Assembly (NCBI GenBank): GCA_017849555.1
Contig: JAFIGU010000074.1
Location: forward strand, 1-44,460
Reading direction: 5' to 3'
DNA: 44,460 nucleotides
DNA from: Sphingomonas sp.
Lineage (GTDB): Bacteria; Pseudomonadota; Alphaproteobacteria; Sphingomonadales; Sphingomonadaceae
Every line of letters starts with the position of its first letter. Position 1 is the first letter of the stretch. Both the position numbers and the translations under genes were made by a program. Below the pieces are notes generated by a model. The model had not been told where the DNA came from. It was given only the letters and a program-made list of their open reading frames with translations, and ran no database searches. Shown in pieces: positions 17,816 through 26,634 of this stretch.

Positions 17816-18049
17816 ATGAAAGCCCAGTTTCTGATCGCCGCCACCGCCGCCGCCATCATTGCAGTCCCGGCTGCGGCGCGCACCGTCGCGCCTGCCCCGA
17901 TCGCGCCGGCGCCCGTTTCGACCGCGACGCCGTCGCCGAACCAGCGGGTGTGCCTCGTCGACGAAATCACCGGTTCGCGCGTGCCGGTGCGGATGTGCCA
18001 CACCCGCGCCGAATGGGCCAAATTGGGTATCGATCCGTTCGCCAAGTGA
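17816..18049 (+). CDS. Small secreted cysteine-pair protein
   Basis: A 77-residue protein with a signal peptide (residues 1-21, ending AAARTVA) and a mature part of about 55 residues. After a proline-rich stretch it reads RVCLVDEITGSRVPVRMC then HTRAEWAKLGIDPFAK. The two cysteines, 15 residues apart, could form one disulfide in the periplasm. The C-x-x-x-x-x-TGSR-x-x-x-x-C-T/H-x-x-EW pattern recalls small unnamed proteins of sphingomonads, but I know no function for it. The start ATG is preceded by GGAGGAAG at a good distance. It has its own candidate sigma-54 promoter and its own terminator, so it is a genuine independent gene. Confidence 0.8.
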   Translation: MKAQFLIAATAAAIIAVPAAARTVAPAPIAPAPVSTATPSPNQRVCLVDEITGSRVPVRMCHTRAEWAKLGIDPFAK

Positions 18050-18062
18050 GAAGGCGGGCGGG

Positions 18063-18109
18063 GCGACCCGCGGCTTCTTTCCCTCGGCCGCGGGTCGCAT
18101 CCCGTTTTT
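18063..18109 (+). terminator. Intrinsic terminator of the small secreted protein gene
   Basis: A perfect 11-base-pair stem (GCGACCCGCGG with CCGCGGGTCGC) is followed six bases later by five Ts. The T-run overlaps the stop codon of the convergent gene. Confidence 0.85.
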
Positions 18110-19262
18110 ACAGGGTCTTGGCGTAAACCTGATAGACCTTGTTGATCTTGCTATCGATTGCGTCGGCGATCGAGCGCATCCCCTGATTGTCGTCGAGCAC
18201 CCAGCCGATCTCCGCGCGGCTCGCGCCATAGCGCGCCACCGAGGGACGGCGGATATATTCGATCATCATGAAGGCGAGCTGGCTCGCGAGCCGCGTCGAC
18301 TGGAATTCCTTGAGCACCCCCATCAAAGGCACGCGCATCGTGCGCGCCTTGGGGCGGCGCAGCCACAGCAGCAATTTGGCCCAGCCGAACGGAAGCAGAT
18401 TGCCGTTGAGCGGCTTGATCGCTTCGTTGAGGTCGGGGAGCGTGATCATGAACGCCACCGGCCGCCCGTCGACCTCGGCGATGCGGATCAGATCGTTGAA
18501 TACGATCGGCTTCAATTTGACGCCGATGTCCTTGATCTCGGGCTCGGTGAGCGGGATGAAGCCCCAATTGTCCGACCAGGCATCGTTGAGGATGCCGAGG
18601 ATGATTTCGGCTTCCTCCATGAATTTCGACTTGTCGACCTCGCGGATGCGGATCCGCGGGTTCTTCTCGCCCGAGGCGACGATGCGATTGACGATCGGCG
18701 GAAAACCGTCGCTGATCGGCAGGTCATAGGTGTAAAGCGTCTTGACCGGCAGATAGCCCGCGCGCTCCACCCAGCCGCGATATTCGGGCTTGGCATGGCC
18801 CATCATCACCGTCGGGGGGTGGTCATACCCCTCGATCAGCAGCCCAGGCTCCTCCCACACCGATTGCGAGACCGGGCCGATCGCGCGCGTCATCCCCTGC
18901 TCGCGCAACCAGCCCTCCGCAGCGGTGATCAGCGCTGTGAATTGTTCTTCATTCTCCGCATCCATCAGCCCCCAGAAGCCGGTGCCGGGGCCGAAGCCGC
19001 GCTCGGCGGGCATTTCAAGCGCGAGCGTATCGATATGCGCAGAGATCCGCCCGACCACGCGACCATCCTGCTCGGCGAGGAAAAGCTGAGCCTTTGCATG
19101 GCTGTACCAACCATTCTTCTCGGGGGTGATCAGCCCCAGCGCTTCGCCCTTGAGCGGCGGCACCCAGTTCGGATCGTCGCGATAGAGGCGGAAGGGCAGG
19201 TCGACGAAGATCTTGCGATCGCGCTTCGTCAGAACGGGGCGAATGGTGAGCGGTGATGCCAT
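18108..19262 (-). CDS. GNAT-fold N-acetyltransferase-like protein
   Basis: A 384-residue cytoplasmic protein. The N-terminal half (LTIRPVLTKRDRKIFVDLPFRLYRDDPNWVPPL, then AQLFLAEQDGRVVGRISAHID) has an acetyl-CoA-dependent GNAT look. The C-terminal half has another strand-helix unit (NDLIRIAEVDGRPVAFMITLPDLNEA; the end includes GWVLDDNQGMRSIADAI), so the protein may be a tandem GNAT. Relatives have sometimes been labelled dATP pyrophosphohydrolase, which nothing in the sequence supports. The substrate is unknown. The ATG at 19260-19262 (MASPLTIRPV) is preferred to a start 18 codons upstream. It stands alone, convergent with the small secreted protein gene and divergent from the desaturase gene. 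Confidence 0.7.
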   Translation of the reverse strand: MASPLTIRPVLTKRDRKIFVDLPFRLYRDDPNWVPPLKGEALGLITPEKNGWYSHAKAQLFLAEQDGRVVGRISAHIDTLALEMPAERGFGPGTGFWGLMDAENEEQFTALITAAEGWLREQGMTRAIGPVSQSVWEEPGLLIEGYDHPPTVMMGHAKPEYRGWVERAGYLPVKTLYTYDLPISDGFPPIVNRIVASGEKNPRIRIREVDKSKFMEEAEIILGILNDAWSDNWGFIPLTEPEIKDIGVKLKPIVFNDLIRIAEVDGRPVAFMITLPDLNEAIKPLNGNLLPFGWAKLLLWLRRPKARTMRVPLMGVLKEFQSTRLASQLAFMMIEYIRRPSVARYGASRAEIGWVLDDNQGMRSIADAIDSKINKVYQVYAKTL

Positions 19263-19359
19263 GACGGTGATGCAATAATCGGCTTGCCCGATCATGGCGA
19301 GTGGCCTTTCCGTCATCGAGGCGCTGTAAAGGCCACCGTCTCGCCACTATCTTCCGGCA

Positions 19360-20448
19360 ATGGACCACGCCATGACGACCATCACCCTCGACCGCGCCGG
19401 CGCCGCGCCGGCCGATCGCACGCCGATCGCGGACGATCGCGCGATGCTGAAGGCCGCTGCCGATCTGACGCGCGATATCAACGCGCCGCGGCCGGGGGTC
19501 TATTGGGGCGATTTCCTCGGTTCGGTCGCGGTCGGCTATGCCGCGCTGGTCGCGGCGATCGTCGTGCAATCCACCGCGCTGACGGTCGTGGCGGGGGTGG
19601 TTGCGGTGCTGGCGCTGTATCGCGCGCTGAGCTTCATCCACGAGCTGACGCATGTGCGTCATGCGTCGCTGCCCGGCTTCCGCTTCGCCTATAATCTGTT
19701 CATCGGCGTGCCGATGCTGGTGCCGTCGTTCATGTACGAAGGCGTGCATAACCTGCATCACGCGCGCACGCGCTACGGCACCGTCGACGATCCCGAATAT
19801 CTGCCGCTCGCGCTGATGAAGCCGTGGACGCTGCCGGTGTTCATCATCGTCGCCGCGCTGGCGCCGGTGGCATTGATCTTCCGCTACGGGGTGCTCACGC
19901 CGCTGTCGCTGGTCAGCCCCGCGCTGCGCCGCGCGGTGGTCGAGCGCTACTCGGCGCTGACGATCAACCCCTCCTTCCGCCGGCGGATGCCCGAGGGCGA
20001 GTTCCGCGCGCAGTGGAACCGGATCGAGACCGCCTGCGCCTTGTGGGCGATCGCGCTGGTCGCGCTGGCGGCGACGGGCGTGCTGTCGCTGCGTGCGCTC
20101 GGCATCATGCTGGCGGTCGCGTCGGGCGTCGCGGTGCTCAATCAGGTTCGCACGCTCGTCGCGCACTTGTGGGAGAATGAGGGAGAGGCGATGACGGTGA
20201 CCGCGCAATATCTCGATTCGGTCAATGTCCCGCCGCCGGCGCTGCTGCCGGCTTTGTGGGCGCCGGTCGGGCTGCGTTATCACGCGCTGCATCACCTGCT
20301 GCCGGGGCTGCCCTATCATTCGCTCGGCGAGGCGCATCGCCGGCTGATCGAGGTGCTCGAACCGGCGTCGACCTATCACAACGCCAATTATCGTAGCCTG
20401 GGCTATCTGGTCGGCAAGATCGCGCGGAGCACGATGCTGCCGCGGTAA
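19360..20448 (+). CDS. Membrane fatty acid desaturase
   Basis: A 362-residue integral-membrane di-iron enzyme. Three histidine boxes are present: HELTH near 115, HNLHH near 141, and HALHH near 309, in the order and spacing of the desaturase/hydroxylase superfamily, with hydrophobic pairs between them. Such enzymes add double bonds or hydroxyls to acyl chains. The position of action is not readable. In a hopanoid- and sphingolipid-making organism it may act on envelope lipids; that is inference. A second ATG four codons later is an alternative start. A repeat element separates it from the convergent lptG. Confidence 0.88.
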   Translation: MDHAMTTITLDRAGAAPADRTPIADDRAMLKAAADLTRDINAPRPGVYWGDFLGSVAVGYAALVAAIVVQSTALTVVAGVVAVLALYRALSFIHELTHVRHASLPGFRFAYNLFIGVPMLVPSFMYEGVHNLHHARTRYGTVDDPEYLPLALMKPWTLPVFIIVAALAPVALIFRYGVLTPLSLVSPALRRAVVERYSALTINPSFRRRMPEGEFRAQWNRIETACALWAIALVALAATGVLSLRALGIMLAVASGVAVLNQVRTLVAHLWENEGEAMTVTAQYLDSVNVPPPALLPALWAPVGLRYHALHHLLPGLPYHSLGEAHRRLIEVLEPASTYHNANYRSLGYLVGKIARSTMLPR

Positions 20449-20470
20449 GGCGTCACGAGCTTATCCTCAC

Positions 20471-20546
20471 CGTTCGCCCTGAGCTTGTCGAAGGGCTGCA
20501 CTTCTTCGGAAGAAAGCGCAGGGCTTCGACAGGCTCAGCCCGAACG
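20471..20546. repeat. Intergenic inverted repeat, family D, copy 2
   Basis: Arms containing CGTTCGCCCTGAGCTTGTCG and the complementary CGACAGGCTCAGCCCGAACG fold around a short inner hairpin (CTTCTTCGGAAGAAAG). It lies between convergent genes, where it could terminate both. Confidence 0.8.
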
Positions 20547-20571
20547 AGGACAGGGAATCTCGATTTAACTG

Positions 20572-21663
20572 CTATTCCTCGGTGCGCAGCAGCACCGTTT
20601 CGCCGATGAACAGGAACAGCAGGAACGGCGCCCAGGCTGCGAGGAACGGCGGGTAGGCGCCGAGATTGCCCATCGCCAGCGCGAAATTGTCCGCGACGAA
20701 ATAGGCGAAGCCCAACGCCATGCCGATCACCGCGCGGACGAACAACTTCCCCGATCGCGCGATCCCGAACGCCGCCACCGCGCCGAGCAACGGCATCAGC
20801 ACCGACGACATCGGGCCGGACAATTTGTGCCACAGCGCGCCTTCCAGCGCCTTGGTCGGGCGCCCCGCCGCGGCGAGATCGTCGATCGCGGCCTTGAGCG
20901 CGCCGAACGACAATTCGTCGGCGTCGACCGAGGCGAGGGTGAATTGATCGGGAGTCACGCCGCGCGCCGTCACCGTCTCGCCGATATCGGCCATCTTGCC
21001 GGCCGCGACGTCGAAGCGCCGCGCGGGCCAGATCGTCCAGCCGTTCCCGCTGTAGCGGCCGTGCTGGGCGAAGATGACCGCGTGGAGATCGCCACCCTGG
21101 CGGTCATAGACCGTAATCCCGCCGAGTTGCGCCGCGCTGCCGCGGCCATTGATCTGCTCGACCTCGATCAGATCGGGGCCGGAGCGCACCCACACATTGG
21201 TCCGGTCGCCGCGATCGACCGGCATCGGGCCGTAATCGACCTTCTGCCATCGGTTGAGCGTCGCGGTGGCGCGCGGCACGATGCGGTCGTTGAACGCGAA
21301 GCTCAGCGCGGCCACCCCGATGCTCGCGACGATCAGCGGCGCGAGCACCTGATGCGCCGACAGCCCCGACGCCTTGAGCGCGATCACCTCGCTGTTCTGG
21401 TTCATCGTGATCAGCGTCAGGATCGTCCCGAGCAGCACCGAAAAGGGCAGGAAGCGCGCGATGATCTGCGGCGCGCGCAGCGAGACGTAATGCCACACCT
21501 GTGCGTCGCTGTTCCCGGGCACCGCGAGAATTTTGCCCGATTCGCCGAGCAGATCGAGCGCCTGGAGCACCAGCACGAGCCCGGCGAGGATGCCGAACGT
21601 GCGGATCAGGAACATCCGCCCCATGTACAGCGACACGGTGCGCGACGGGAAGAACGAGGTCAT
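20572..21663 (-). CDS. lptG: LptG, permease subunit of the Lpt lipid-export ABC system
   Basis: A 363-residue YjgP/YjgQ-family membrane protein. It has helices at the N-terminus (IRTFGILAGLVLVLQALDLLG; FSVLLGTILTLITMNQNSEVIALKASGLS), a periplasmic beta-jellyroll in the middle, and C-terminal helices. In LPS-bearing bacteria LptF and LptG with LptB extract lipid from the inner membrane. The ATG (21661-21663) overlaps the lptF stop as ATGA. Sphingomonads use glycosphingolipids in place of LPS, so the cargo here may differ from LPS. Confidence 0.92.
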   Translation of the reverse strand: MTSFFPSRTVSLYMGRMFLIRTFGILAGLVLVLQALDLLGESGKILAVPGNSDAQVWHYVSLRAPQIIARFLPFSVLLGTILTLITMNQNSEVIALKASGLSAHQVLAPLIVASIGVAALSFAFNDRIVPRATATLNRWQKVDYGPMPVDRGDRTNVWVRSGPDLIEVEQINGRGSAAQLGGITVYDRQGGDLHAVIFAQHGRYSGNGWTIWPARRFDVAAGKMADIGETVTARGVTPDQFTLASVDADELSFGALKAAIDDLAAAGRPTKALEGALWHKLSGPMSSVLMPLLGAVAAFGIARSGKLFVRAVIGMALGFAYFVADNFALAMGNLGAYPPFLAAWAPFLLFLFIGETVLLRTEE

Positions 21664-22862
21664 GCCGCGGCCTCCGTCCGGTGGCGGCGACGGCCGGGCA
21701 GATAGCGGACCACCGCCTTCCACGCCTTGCCCGCCACGCGTTCGAGCGCGCCGATCGGCTGCCCGCCGGGAACATAAGCGATCGTGCGATACATCCACAG
21801 CACCAGCCCGGCGAACATCAGGAACGGCACCCACAAGGCGATCAACGGATCGATCCCGCCAAGCTGCGCGACCGAGGCGGCATATTGGTTCACCTTGTGA
21901 TAGGTGACGATCATCACGATCGACAGGAATACGCCGAGCGCGGAGGTCGAGCGTTTCGGCGGCACCCCCAATGCCACCGCGAGCAGCGGCAGCAGGAACA
22001 TCGAGACGATCTCCGCCATGCGGAAATGGAATTCGGCGCGGCTCGCGTCGCGCTCGTGGAGCGTCTGCGCGCTGCGCCCCGATTTGACCAGCTCGGGCAG
22101 GGTCGCTTCGAGGCTGAGCCCGCTGCGGACGCGGAACTGCTCGAATTTGGGCAGGTTGATCGGCAGATCGTGGCTGTTGAAGTTCAGCACGCGCGGCACG
22201 CTGAAATCGCTGCGATTGTGGACCAACGTGCCGTTGCTGAGCCGCAGGATGATCACATCGGGATCGTCGGTGGCGAGGAAGCGGCCATGCTGCGCGGTCA
22301 CCCCGATCCAGTCGCCTTTGGGGGTCTGCGCGTGGACGAAGATGCCCGAAAGCTGGCGTCCGTCGTCGCGGCTCTGCTCGATCCTCAGTGTCATGCGGTC
22401 GCCGAGCTTGGTGAATTCGCCGACCTTGATCGATGCGCCGAGCGCGCCGGTGCGCAGCTCGAAGCGGAGCTGCTCATAGGCGTAGCGCGCCTTGGGCTGG
22501 ACATAGCCGACGATCGCCAGATTGAGCAGCGCCAGCGCGGTGGCATACATATAGGGGACGCGGAGCAACCGGCCGTAGCTCATCCCCACGCCGCGCATCA
22601 CATCGAGCTCGGACGAGGTGGCGAGGCGGCGGAAGGCGAGCAGGATGCCGAGCATCAGCCCGATCGGGATGCCGAGCCCGAGATATTCGGGCAGCAGATT
22701 GGCGAGCATCCGCCACACCACCGAAACCGGCCCGCCCTCGGTCGCGACGAAGTCGAACAGCCGCAGCATGCGATCGAGCACCAGCAACATCGCCGCCAGG
22801 AGCAGTGTGGAGAACAGCGGCAGCGCGATCAGCCGGGCCATGTAGCGGTCGATCGATTTCAT
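21660..22862 (-). CDS. lptF: LptF, permease subunit of the Lpt lipid-export ABC system
   Basis: A 400-residue YjgP/YjgQ protein with DRYMARLIALPLFSTLLLAAMLLVLDRMLRLF at the start. Motifs typical of the family are LLPEYLGLGIPIGLMLGILLAF, SSELDVMRGVGMSYGRLL and, after the periplasmic domain, AEIVSMFLLPLLAVALGVPPKR. It is the first gene of the lptF-lptG pair. The ATG at 22860-22862 starts directly before the 414-base spacer to the histidine kinase. The lptB, lptA and lptC genes are not nearby. Confidence 0.92.
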   Translation of the reverse strand: MKSIDRYMARLIALPLFSTLLLAAMLLVLDRMLRLFDFVATEGGPVSVVWRMLANLLPEYLGLGIPIGLMLGILLAFRRLATSSELDVMRGVGMSYGRLLRVPYMYATALALLNLAIVGYVQPKARYAYEQLRFELRTGALGASIKVGEFTKLGDRMTLRIEQSRDDGRQLSGIFVHAQTPKGDWIGVTAQHGRFLATDDPDVIILRLSNGTLVHNRSDFSVPRVLNFNSHDLPINLPKFEQFRVRSGLSLEATLPELVKSGRSAQTLHERDASRAEFHFRMAEIVSMFLLPLLAVALGVPPKRSTSALGVFLSIVMIVTYHKVNQYAASVAQLGGIDPLIALWVPFLMFAGLVLWMYRTIAYVPGGQPIGALERVAGKAWKAVVRYLPGRRRHRTEAAA

Positions 22863-23092
22863 GGGCGGGGAACGGACACTCGGCGCTGCGAAAGATAGCG
22901 GGGGTATAGGCGCGCGCGCGGCGGGCGTCAGCCGGAAATATCGGGTGGGTGGGCGATCGTGGCAAAAATGGCGCTAGGGTGGGTTGAAATTCGGCGGTTT
23001 CGAGAGGCGTGATCCGCCGCGCCGTTCCTGCGCCGGCGTCCATTGTGTCCGGCCTTCCGGGCGGATTCAGATAGATGTTCCTGCCTTCCCCA

Positions 23093-23202
23093 CCGTCACC
23101 GCGGCCTTGAGCCGGGGTCCTTCGGGAGGCAAGCGCGGAGCAAGAGGTTCTGGCCGTGGAGCGTGCGGCACGATGGACCCCCGCTCAAGGCCGGGGTGAC
23201 GG
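23093..23202. repeat. Intergenic inverted repeat, family C
   Basis: Two 28-base arms pair with 26 matches; the left begins CCGTCACCGCGGCC and the right ends GGCCGGGGTGACGG. They enclose about 54 bases. This is the main content of the 414-base gap 22863-23276, which has no gene I can support. Confidence 0.8.
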
Positions 23203-23252
23203 TCCGTGGTTTGGCAAAGTTCACGAAGTTCACACGAGGAGAATCGTGCCAA

Positions 23253-23267
23253 GGTATATAATATACC
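23253..23267. promoter_or_regulatory. AT-rich 15-base palindrome downstream of the histidine kinase
   Basis: GGTATAT-A-ATATACC is perfect over 7+1+7 bases, nine bases beyond the kinase stop codon, and preceded (plus strand) by a direct repeat of AGTTCAC. It could be part of a terminator or a binding site; its role is unknown. Confidence 0.35.
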
Positions 23268-23276
23268 GAATTAATC

Positions 23277-25232
23277 CTATTCCGCAGCCACCTGATCCTC
23301 CCCGACCGGGCCGACGCCCCTGAGCGTCGTCGCGATCGCGCGTTCCAGCGCGGCGAGCGTGAAAGGTTTGCGCAACACCTGACGCCCGCGAAACGCCTCA
23401 TGCTCCATCATCTCGCCCGCGAAGCCGGTGACGAACAGCACGGGCAGATGGGCATATTGCGGATCGAGCGCGGCAATCATCTCCGGCCCGGTACGCTCGG
23501 GCATCAGCACGTCCGACAGGATCAGCCCGATCGACTTATGCGTCGCAAGCAGCGCGGGGGCGGCGAGCGGGTCGTCGCACGGGATCGGCCGGTGCCCCAA
23601 CTCGCGCAGCGCGCGGACGGTCGCGCCGAGCACGCGTGGATCGTCCTCCACCACCAATATGTCGACCGACGCGATATCGGCGCCAACGGGCGCGGCGGGC
23701 GCAGACGGCGAGGCGCTCGGGCCGTCCTCGGCGGAGACGACGCGCGGAAGGAACAGCGTGATCGTCGTGCCCTGGCCCGGGATGCTGTCGAGCGCGACCG
23801 CGCCGCCCTGCTGCCGGACGAAGGCGAAGATCTGGCTGAGCCCGAGCCCGGTGCCCTTGCCGACCGGCTTGGTGGTGAAGAACGGCTCGAACACCCGCTC
23901 CGCCACCTCCGCGGTCATCCCGCAGCCGGTGTCGGCCACCGCGATCGTCAGATAGTCGCCGGCCGGGCATTCGCGCGCACCCGCCGCGAGCGTGGTGGCG
24001 CCCGCGGTGATCGTCAGCGTCCCGCGTCCGTCCATCGCGTCGCGGGCGTTGACCGCAAGGTTGACGAGGCTGTTCTCGAGCTGGACGCGATCCGCGCGGA
24101 GCCGCCACCCCCGGCTCTCGTCGCGGATCACCACCGAGATGCGGTCGCCCAGGGTGCGATCGAGCAGATCGGACATGCCGGTGAGCAACTCGCCGACGCG
24201 CATCACCTCGGGGTTGATCCCGCCTTCGCGGGTGAAGCTGAGCAACTGGCGGGTCAGCGCCGCGGCGCGCTTCGCGCCTTCCATCGCACTATCGAGCTGC
24301 CGCGCAATCGCCGCGCGCGTCGCATCGCCGTTGACGCCGCGCTGCGCCAGCTCGAGTCCGCCCATAACAACCGCGAGCATATTATTGAAATCATGGGCGA
24401 TGCCCCCGGTGAGCTGGCCGACCGCCTCCATCTTCTGCACCTGGCGCAGCCGCGCCTCCTGATCGCGCAGCTCGTCGGTCGCGACCGTGACCGCGGCGGC
24501 GAATTCGTCGGCGCGCTTGCGCTCGGCATCGGCCTCGGCGAGCGCGATGCCGCGCTCGGTCAGCGCGCGGACGGTGAGCATGCCCAGGGCGATCGCGCCG
24601 ATCAGGATCAGGATGCCGAACGAGGAGAGTATCCCCGCGAGCCGCGTCGAGCGATCGATCGCCGCGCGCGTTTCGGCGGTGCGCCGATCGAGCAGATCGC
24701 GCTCGATCCCCGATATCTCCTCGAGGATCGTGTCGATCCCGGTCAGCGCCGGTGCCTTGCGCGCGGCATAATAGAGCGACAGCGCCTGATCGTTCTTATG
24801 ATAATTGGTGCTGAGCGCGATCAGCGACAATTGCTTGCCGCGCTCCTGGTAATCGGCGCGCAGCCGCGCGATCCGCGACGCCTGGCTGTCGCTGTCGCGG
24901 GTCAGATCGGCGAGCCGTTCGATCTGCTTCCCGGCGAGTTGCCAGTCGTCATAATAACGCTGCCCGAGCCGCTTATCGCCCGAGATGACGAAGCGGCCGA
25001 GCGTCGCCTCGGATCGGGCGATCGTCCCCGTCAGCGTGCGCGCGAGGATCATCACGTCATAGCTGTGCGATTGCAGCTGGATCGCGCGGTCACGCTGGCG
25101 GTTGGCCTCGCCCAGCGTCAGGATCAGCCCGACGAGCACGGCAACGCCCAGCAGCCCCATTACAGCCAGCGCAATGGCGCGCAGCCTGGACACAGCCCCT
25201 TCCGGAATCGCTTCCCAGACGTTCCCGTTCAC
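23277..25232 (-). CDS. Orphan hybrid sensor histidine kinase with CHASE3-like sensor
   Basis: A 651-residue membrane kinase. Two transmembrane helices (about 18-40 and 201-222) bracket a helical extracytoplasmic domain of CHASE3 type (for example SEATLGRFVISGDKRLGQRY). A coiled-coil (230-270) leads to the HisKA phosphoacceptor H280 (GGIAHDFNNML), then the ATPase domain with N-box N395 (NLAVNARDA), G1 DTGCGM and G2 GKGTGLGLS. A C-terminal receiver (523-640) has acidic D530-D531, phosphoacceptor D574 (LSDVLMP), T602 and K622. No DNA-binding or response-regulator gene is adjacent, so the output partner is elsewhere. The start is GTG (25230-25232). The signal sensed is unknown; it sits beside the sphingolipid gene spt on the same strand, separated by a repeat. 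Confidence 0.9.
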   Translation of the reverse strand: MNGNVWEAIPEGAVSRLRAIALAVMGLLGVAVLVGLILTLGEANRQRDRAIQLQSHSYDVMILARTLTGTIARSEATLGRFVISGDKRLGQRYYDDWQLAGKQIERLADLTRDSDSQASRIARLRADYQERGKQLSLIALSTNYHKNDQALSLYYAARKAPALTGIDTILEEISGIERDLLDRRTAETRAAIDRSTRLAGILSSFGILILIGAIALGMLTVRALTERGIALAEADAERKRADEFAAAVTVATDELRDQEARLRQVQKMEAVGQLTGGIAHDFNNMLAVVMGGLELAQRGVNGDATRAAIARQLDSAMEGAKRAAALTRQLLSFTREGGINPEVMRVGELLTGMSDLLDRTLGDRISVVIRDESRGWRLRADRVQLENSLVNLAVNARDAMDGRGTLTITAGATTLAAGARECPAGDYLTIAVADTGCGMTAEVAERVFEPFFTTKPVGKGTGLGLSQIFAFVRQQGGAVALDSIPGQGTTITLFLPRVVSAEDGPSASPSAPAAPVGADIASVDILVVEDDPRVLGATVRALRELGHRPIPCDDPLAAPALLATHKSIGLILSDVLMPERTGPEMIAALDPQYAHLPVLFVTGFAGEMMEHEAFRGRQVLRKPFTLAALERAIATTLRGVGPVGEDQVAAE

Positions 25233-25289
25233 GGCGATCTCCCTACCAGAGCAGGCGATTCAGGGGAAGGATATGCGATCATACATATC

Positions 25290-25343
25290 CGTTCGCCCGG
25301 AGCCAGTCGAAGGGCAGGGCTCCGACTGGTTCAGCACGAACGG
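25290..25343. repeat. Diverged intergenic inverted repeat, family D, copy 3
   Basis: Arms CGTTCGCCCGGAGCCAGTCG and a degenerate complement (CCGACTGGTTCAGCACGAAC) form a shorter, more mutated copy between spt and the kinase gene. Confidence 0.65.
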
Positions 25344-25373
25344 GACAGGGCATCCCGCTCTACCGCAAACCGG

Positions 25374-26633
25374 TCAGCCGATCGCCCCGGTCGCGCGGCC
25401 GGCGGCTTCGAACATCGCGATCACCTGCGCGATCTGCTCGTTGGTGTGCTCGGCGCAGACCGAGCAGCGTAGCAGGAAGGTGCCGGCCGGGGTCGCCGGC
25501 GGCCGCGCGACGTTGACGTAAAGCCCGGCCTCGAGCAGCGCGTGCCACATCGCCACCGCCTGCGTCTGATCTTCGAGCAGCACCGCGACCACCGCCGATT
25601 GCGGCTCATCGGTCGGCAGGCGGAAGCCGAGGCGCTTCAAGCCGCCGTGCAATTGGCGAGTGTTTTCCCACAGATGCGCGCGCTTGTTGTGCGCGTGCAT
25701 CAGCTTGCGGATCGACGTGGCGGCGCTCGCCACCACCGCCGGCGGCAGGCTGGCGGTGAAGATATAGGGGCGGCAGACGAAGCGCAGGATCTCGAACTTC
25801 GGGTGGTTCGAGACGCAGAAGCCGCCGACCGTGCCGACCGATTTGGAGAAGGTGCCGATCACGAAATCGACCTGATCCTCCAGCCCCTGATCCTCGTAGA
25901 CGCCACGCCCGTTGGGGCCGAAGAAGCCCATCGAATGCGCCTCGTCGACCAGCACCATCGCGCCATGCTTCTTGGCGACCGCGACCATCTCCTTGAGCGG
26001 GGCGACGTCGCCGAGCATCGAATAGACGCCTTCGAGCACGACGAGCTTGCCCGGCTCCTTGGGCAGCCGGCCGAGGCGCTTGTCGAGATCCTCGACCGAA
26101 TTGTGGCGGAAGCGCACGATCTCGGCATTGCCCATCGCGCAGCCGTCGTAGATCGAGGCGTGGCTGTCGGCATCGAGGATGACATATTCGCCCTTGCCGG
26201 CGATCGCCGAGATCACGCCGAGATTGGCCTGATAGCCGGTCGAGAAAACGATCGCGCCGGTGGTGCCGTAGAATTCGCGCAGCGCCTGTTCGACTTCCAT
26301 ATGGTCGTGGAAGGTGCCGTTGAGCGCGCGGCTGCCGTTGGTGCCGGTGCCGAATTTGTCGAACGCTTCCTTGCCCGCGGCGATCACGTCGGGATCGAAC
26401 GTCATCCCCATATAATTATAGGTGCCGAGCAGGATCGTTTCCTTGCCCTTGATCACCGCGACGGTGGGGGATTTCACCTCCTCCATCACGATCCCGAACG
26501 GATCGCGCACGCCGCTGGAGAGCAGCGCCTCGCGCTCGGCGATCAAGGGCGCGAATTTGTCGAACAGGTCGCGTTCGGCCGGCACCGCGGCGGCGGCGGG
26601 GGGAAGGTCGGATTGGACGCCGTCGTCGCTCAT
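25374..26633 (-). CDS. spt: Serine palmitoyltransferase
   Basis: A 419-residue PLP enzyme of the alpha-oxoamine synthase family. It condenses L-serine with palmitoyl thioester to 3-ketodihydrosphingosine, the committed step of sphingolipid synthesis. The PLP lysine is K264 (GTFSKSVGTVGGF). H158 (DADSHAS) stacks on the cofactor and D230/H233 (VDEAHSMG) bind its ring, all within one residue of the positions known for the Sphingomonas paucimobilis enzyme as I recall it. No membrane segment is present, as in the soluble bacterial form. It begins one base after the stop of a dedicated acp gene, so the acyl donor may be acyl-ACP as much as acyl-CoA. Confidence 0.96.
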   Translation of the reverse strand: MSDDGVQSDLPPAAAAVPAERDLFDKFAPLIAEREALLSSGVRDPFGIVMEEVKSPTVAVIKGKETILLGTYNYMGMTFDPDVIAAGKEAFDKFGTGTNGSRALNGTFHDHMEVEQALREFYGTTGAIVFSTGYQANLGVISAIAGKGEYVILDADSHASIYDGCAMGNAEIVRFRHNSVEDLDKRLGRLPKEPGKLVVLEGVYSMLGDVAPLKEMVAVAKKHGAMVLVDEAHSMGFFGPNGRGVYEDQGLEDQVDFVIGTFSKSVGTVGGFCVSNHPKFEILRFVCRPYIFTASLPPAVVASAATSIRKLMHAHNKRAHLWENTRQLHGGLKRLGFRLPTDEPQSAVVAVLLEDQTQAVAMWHALLEAGLYVNVARPPATPAGTFLLRCSVCAEHTNEQIAQVIAMFEAAGRATGAIG

Positions 26634-26634
26634 A

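Noticed and set aside
18108..19262. Annotation as dATP pyrophosphohydrolase
   Set aside because: No Nudix box or other pyrophosphohydrolase motif is visible; the strand-helix pattern looks like GNAT.
23400..25472. A 690-codon plus-strand frame across the histidine kinase
   Set aside because: Antisense shadow of a well-supported kinase; composition is not that of a real protein.
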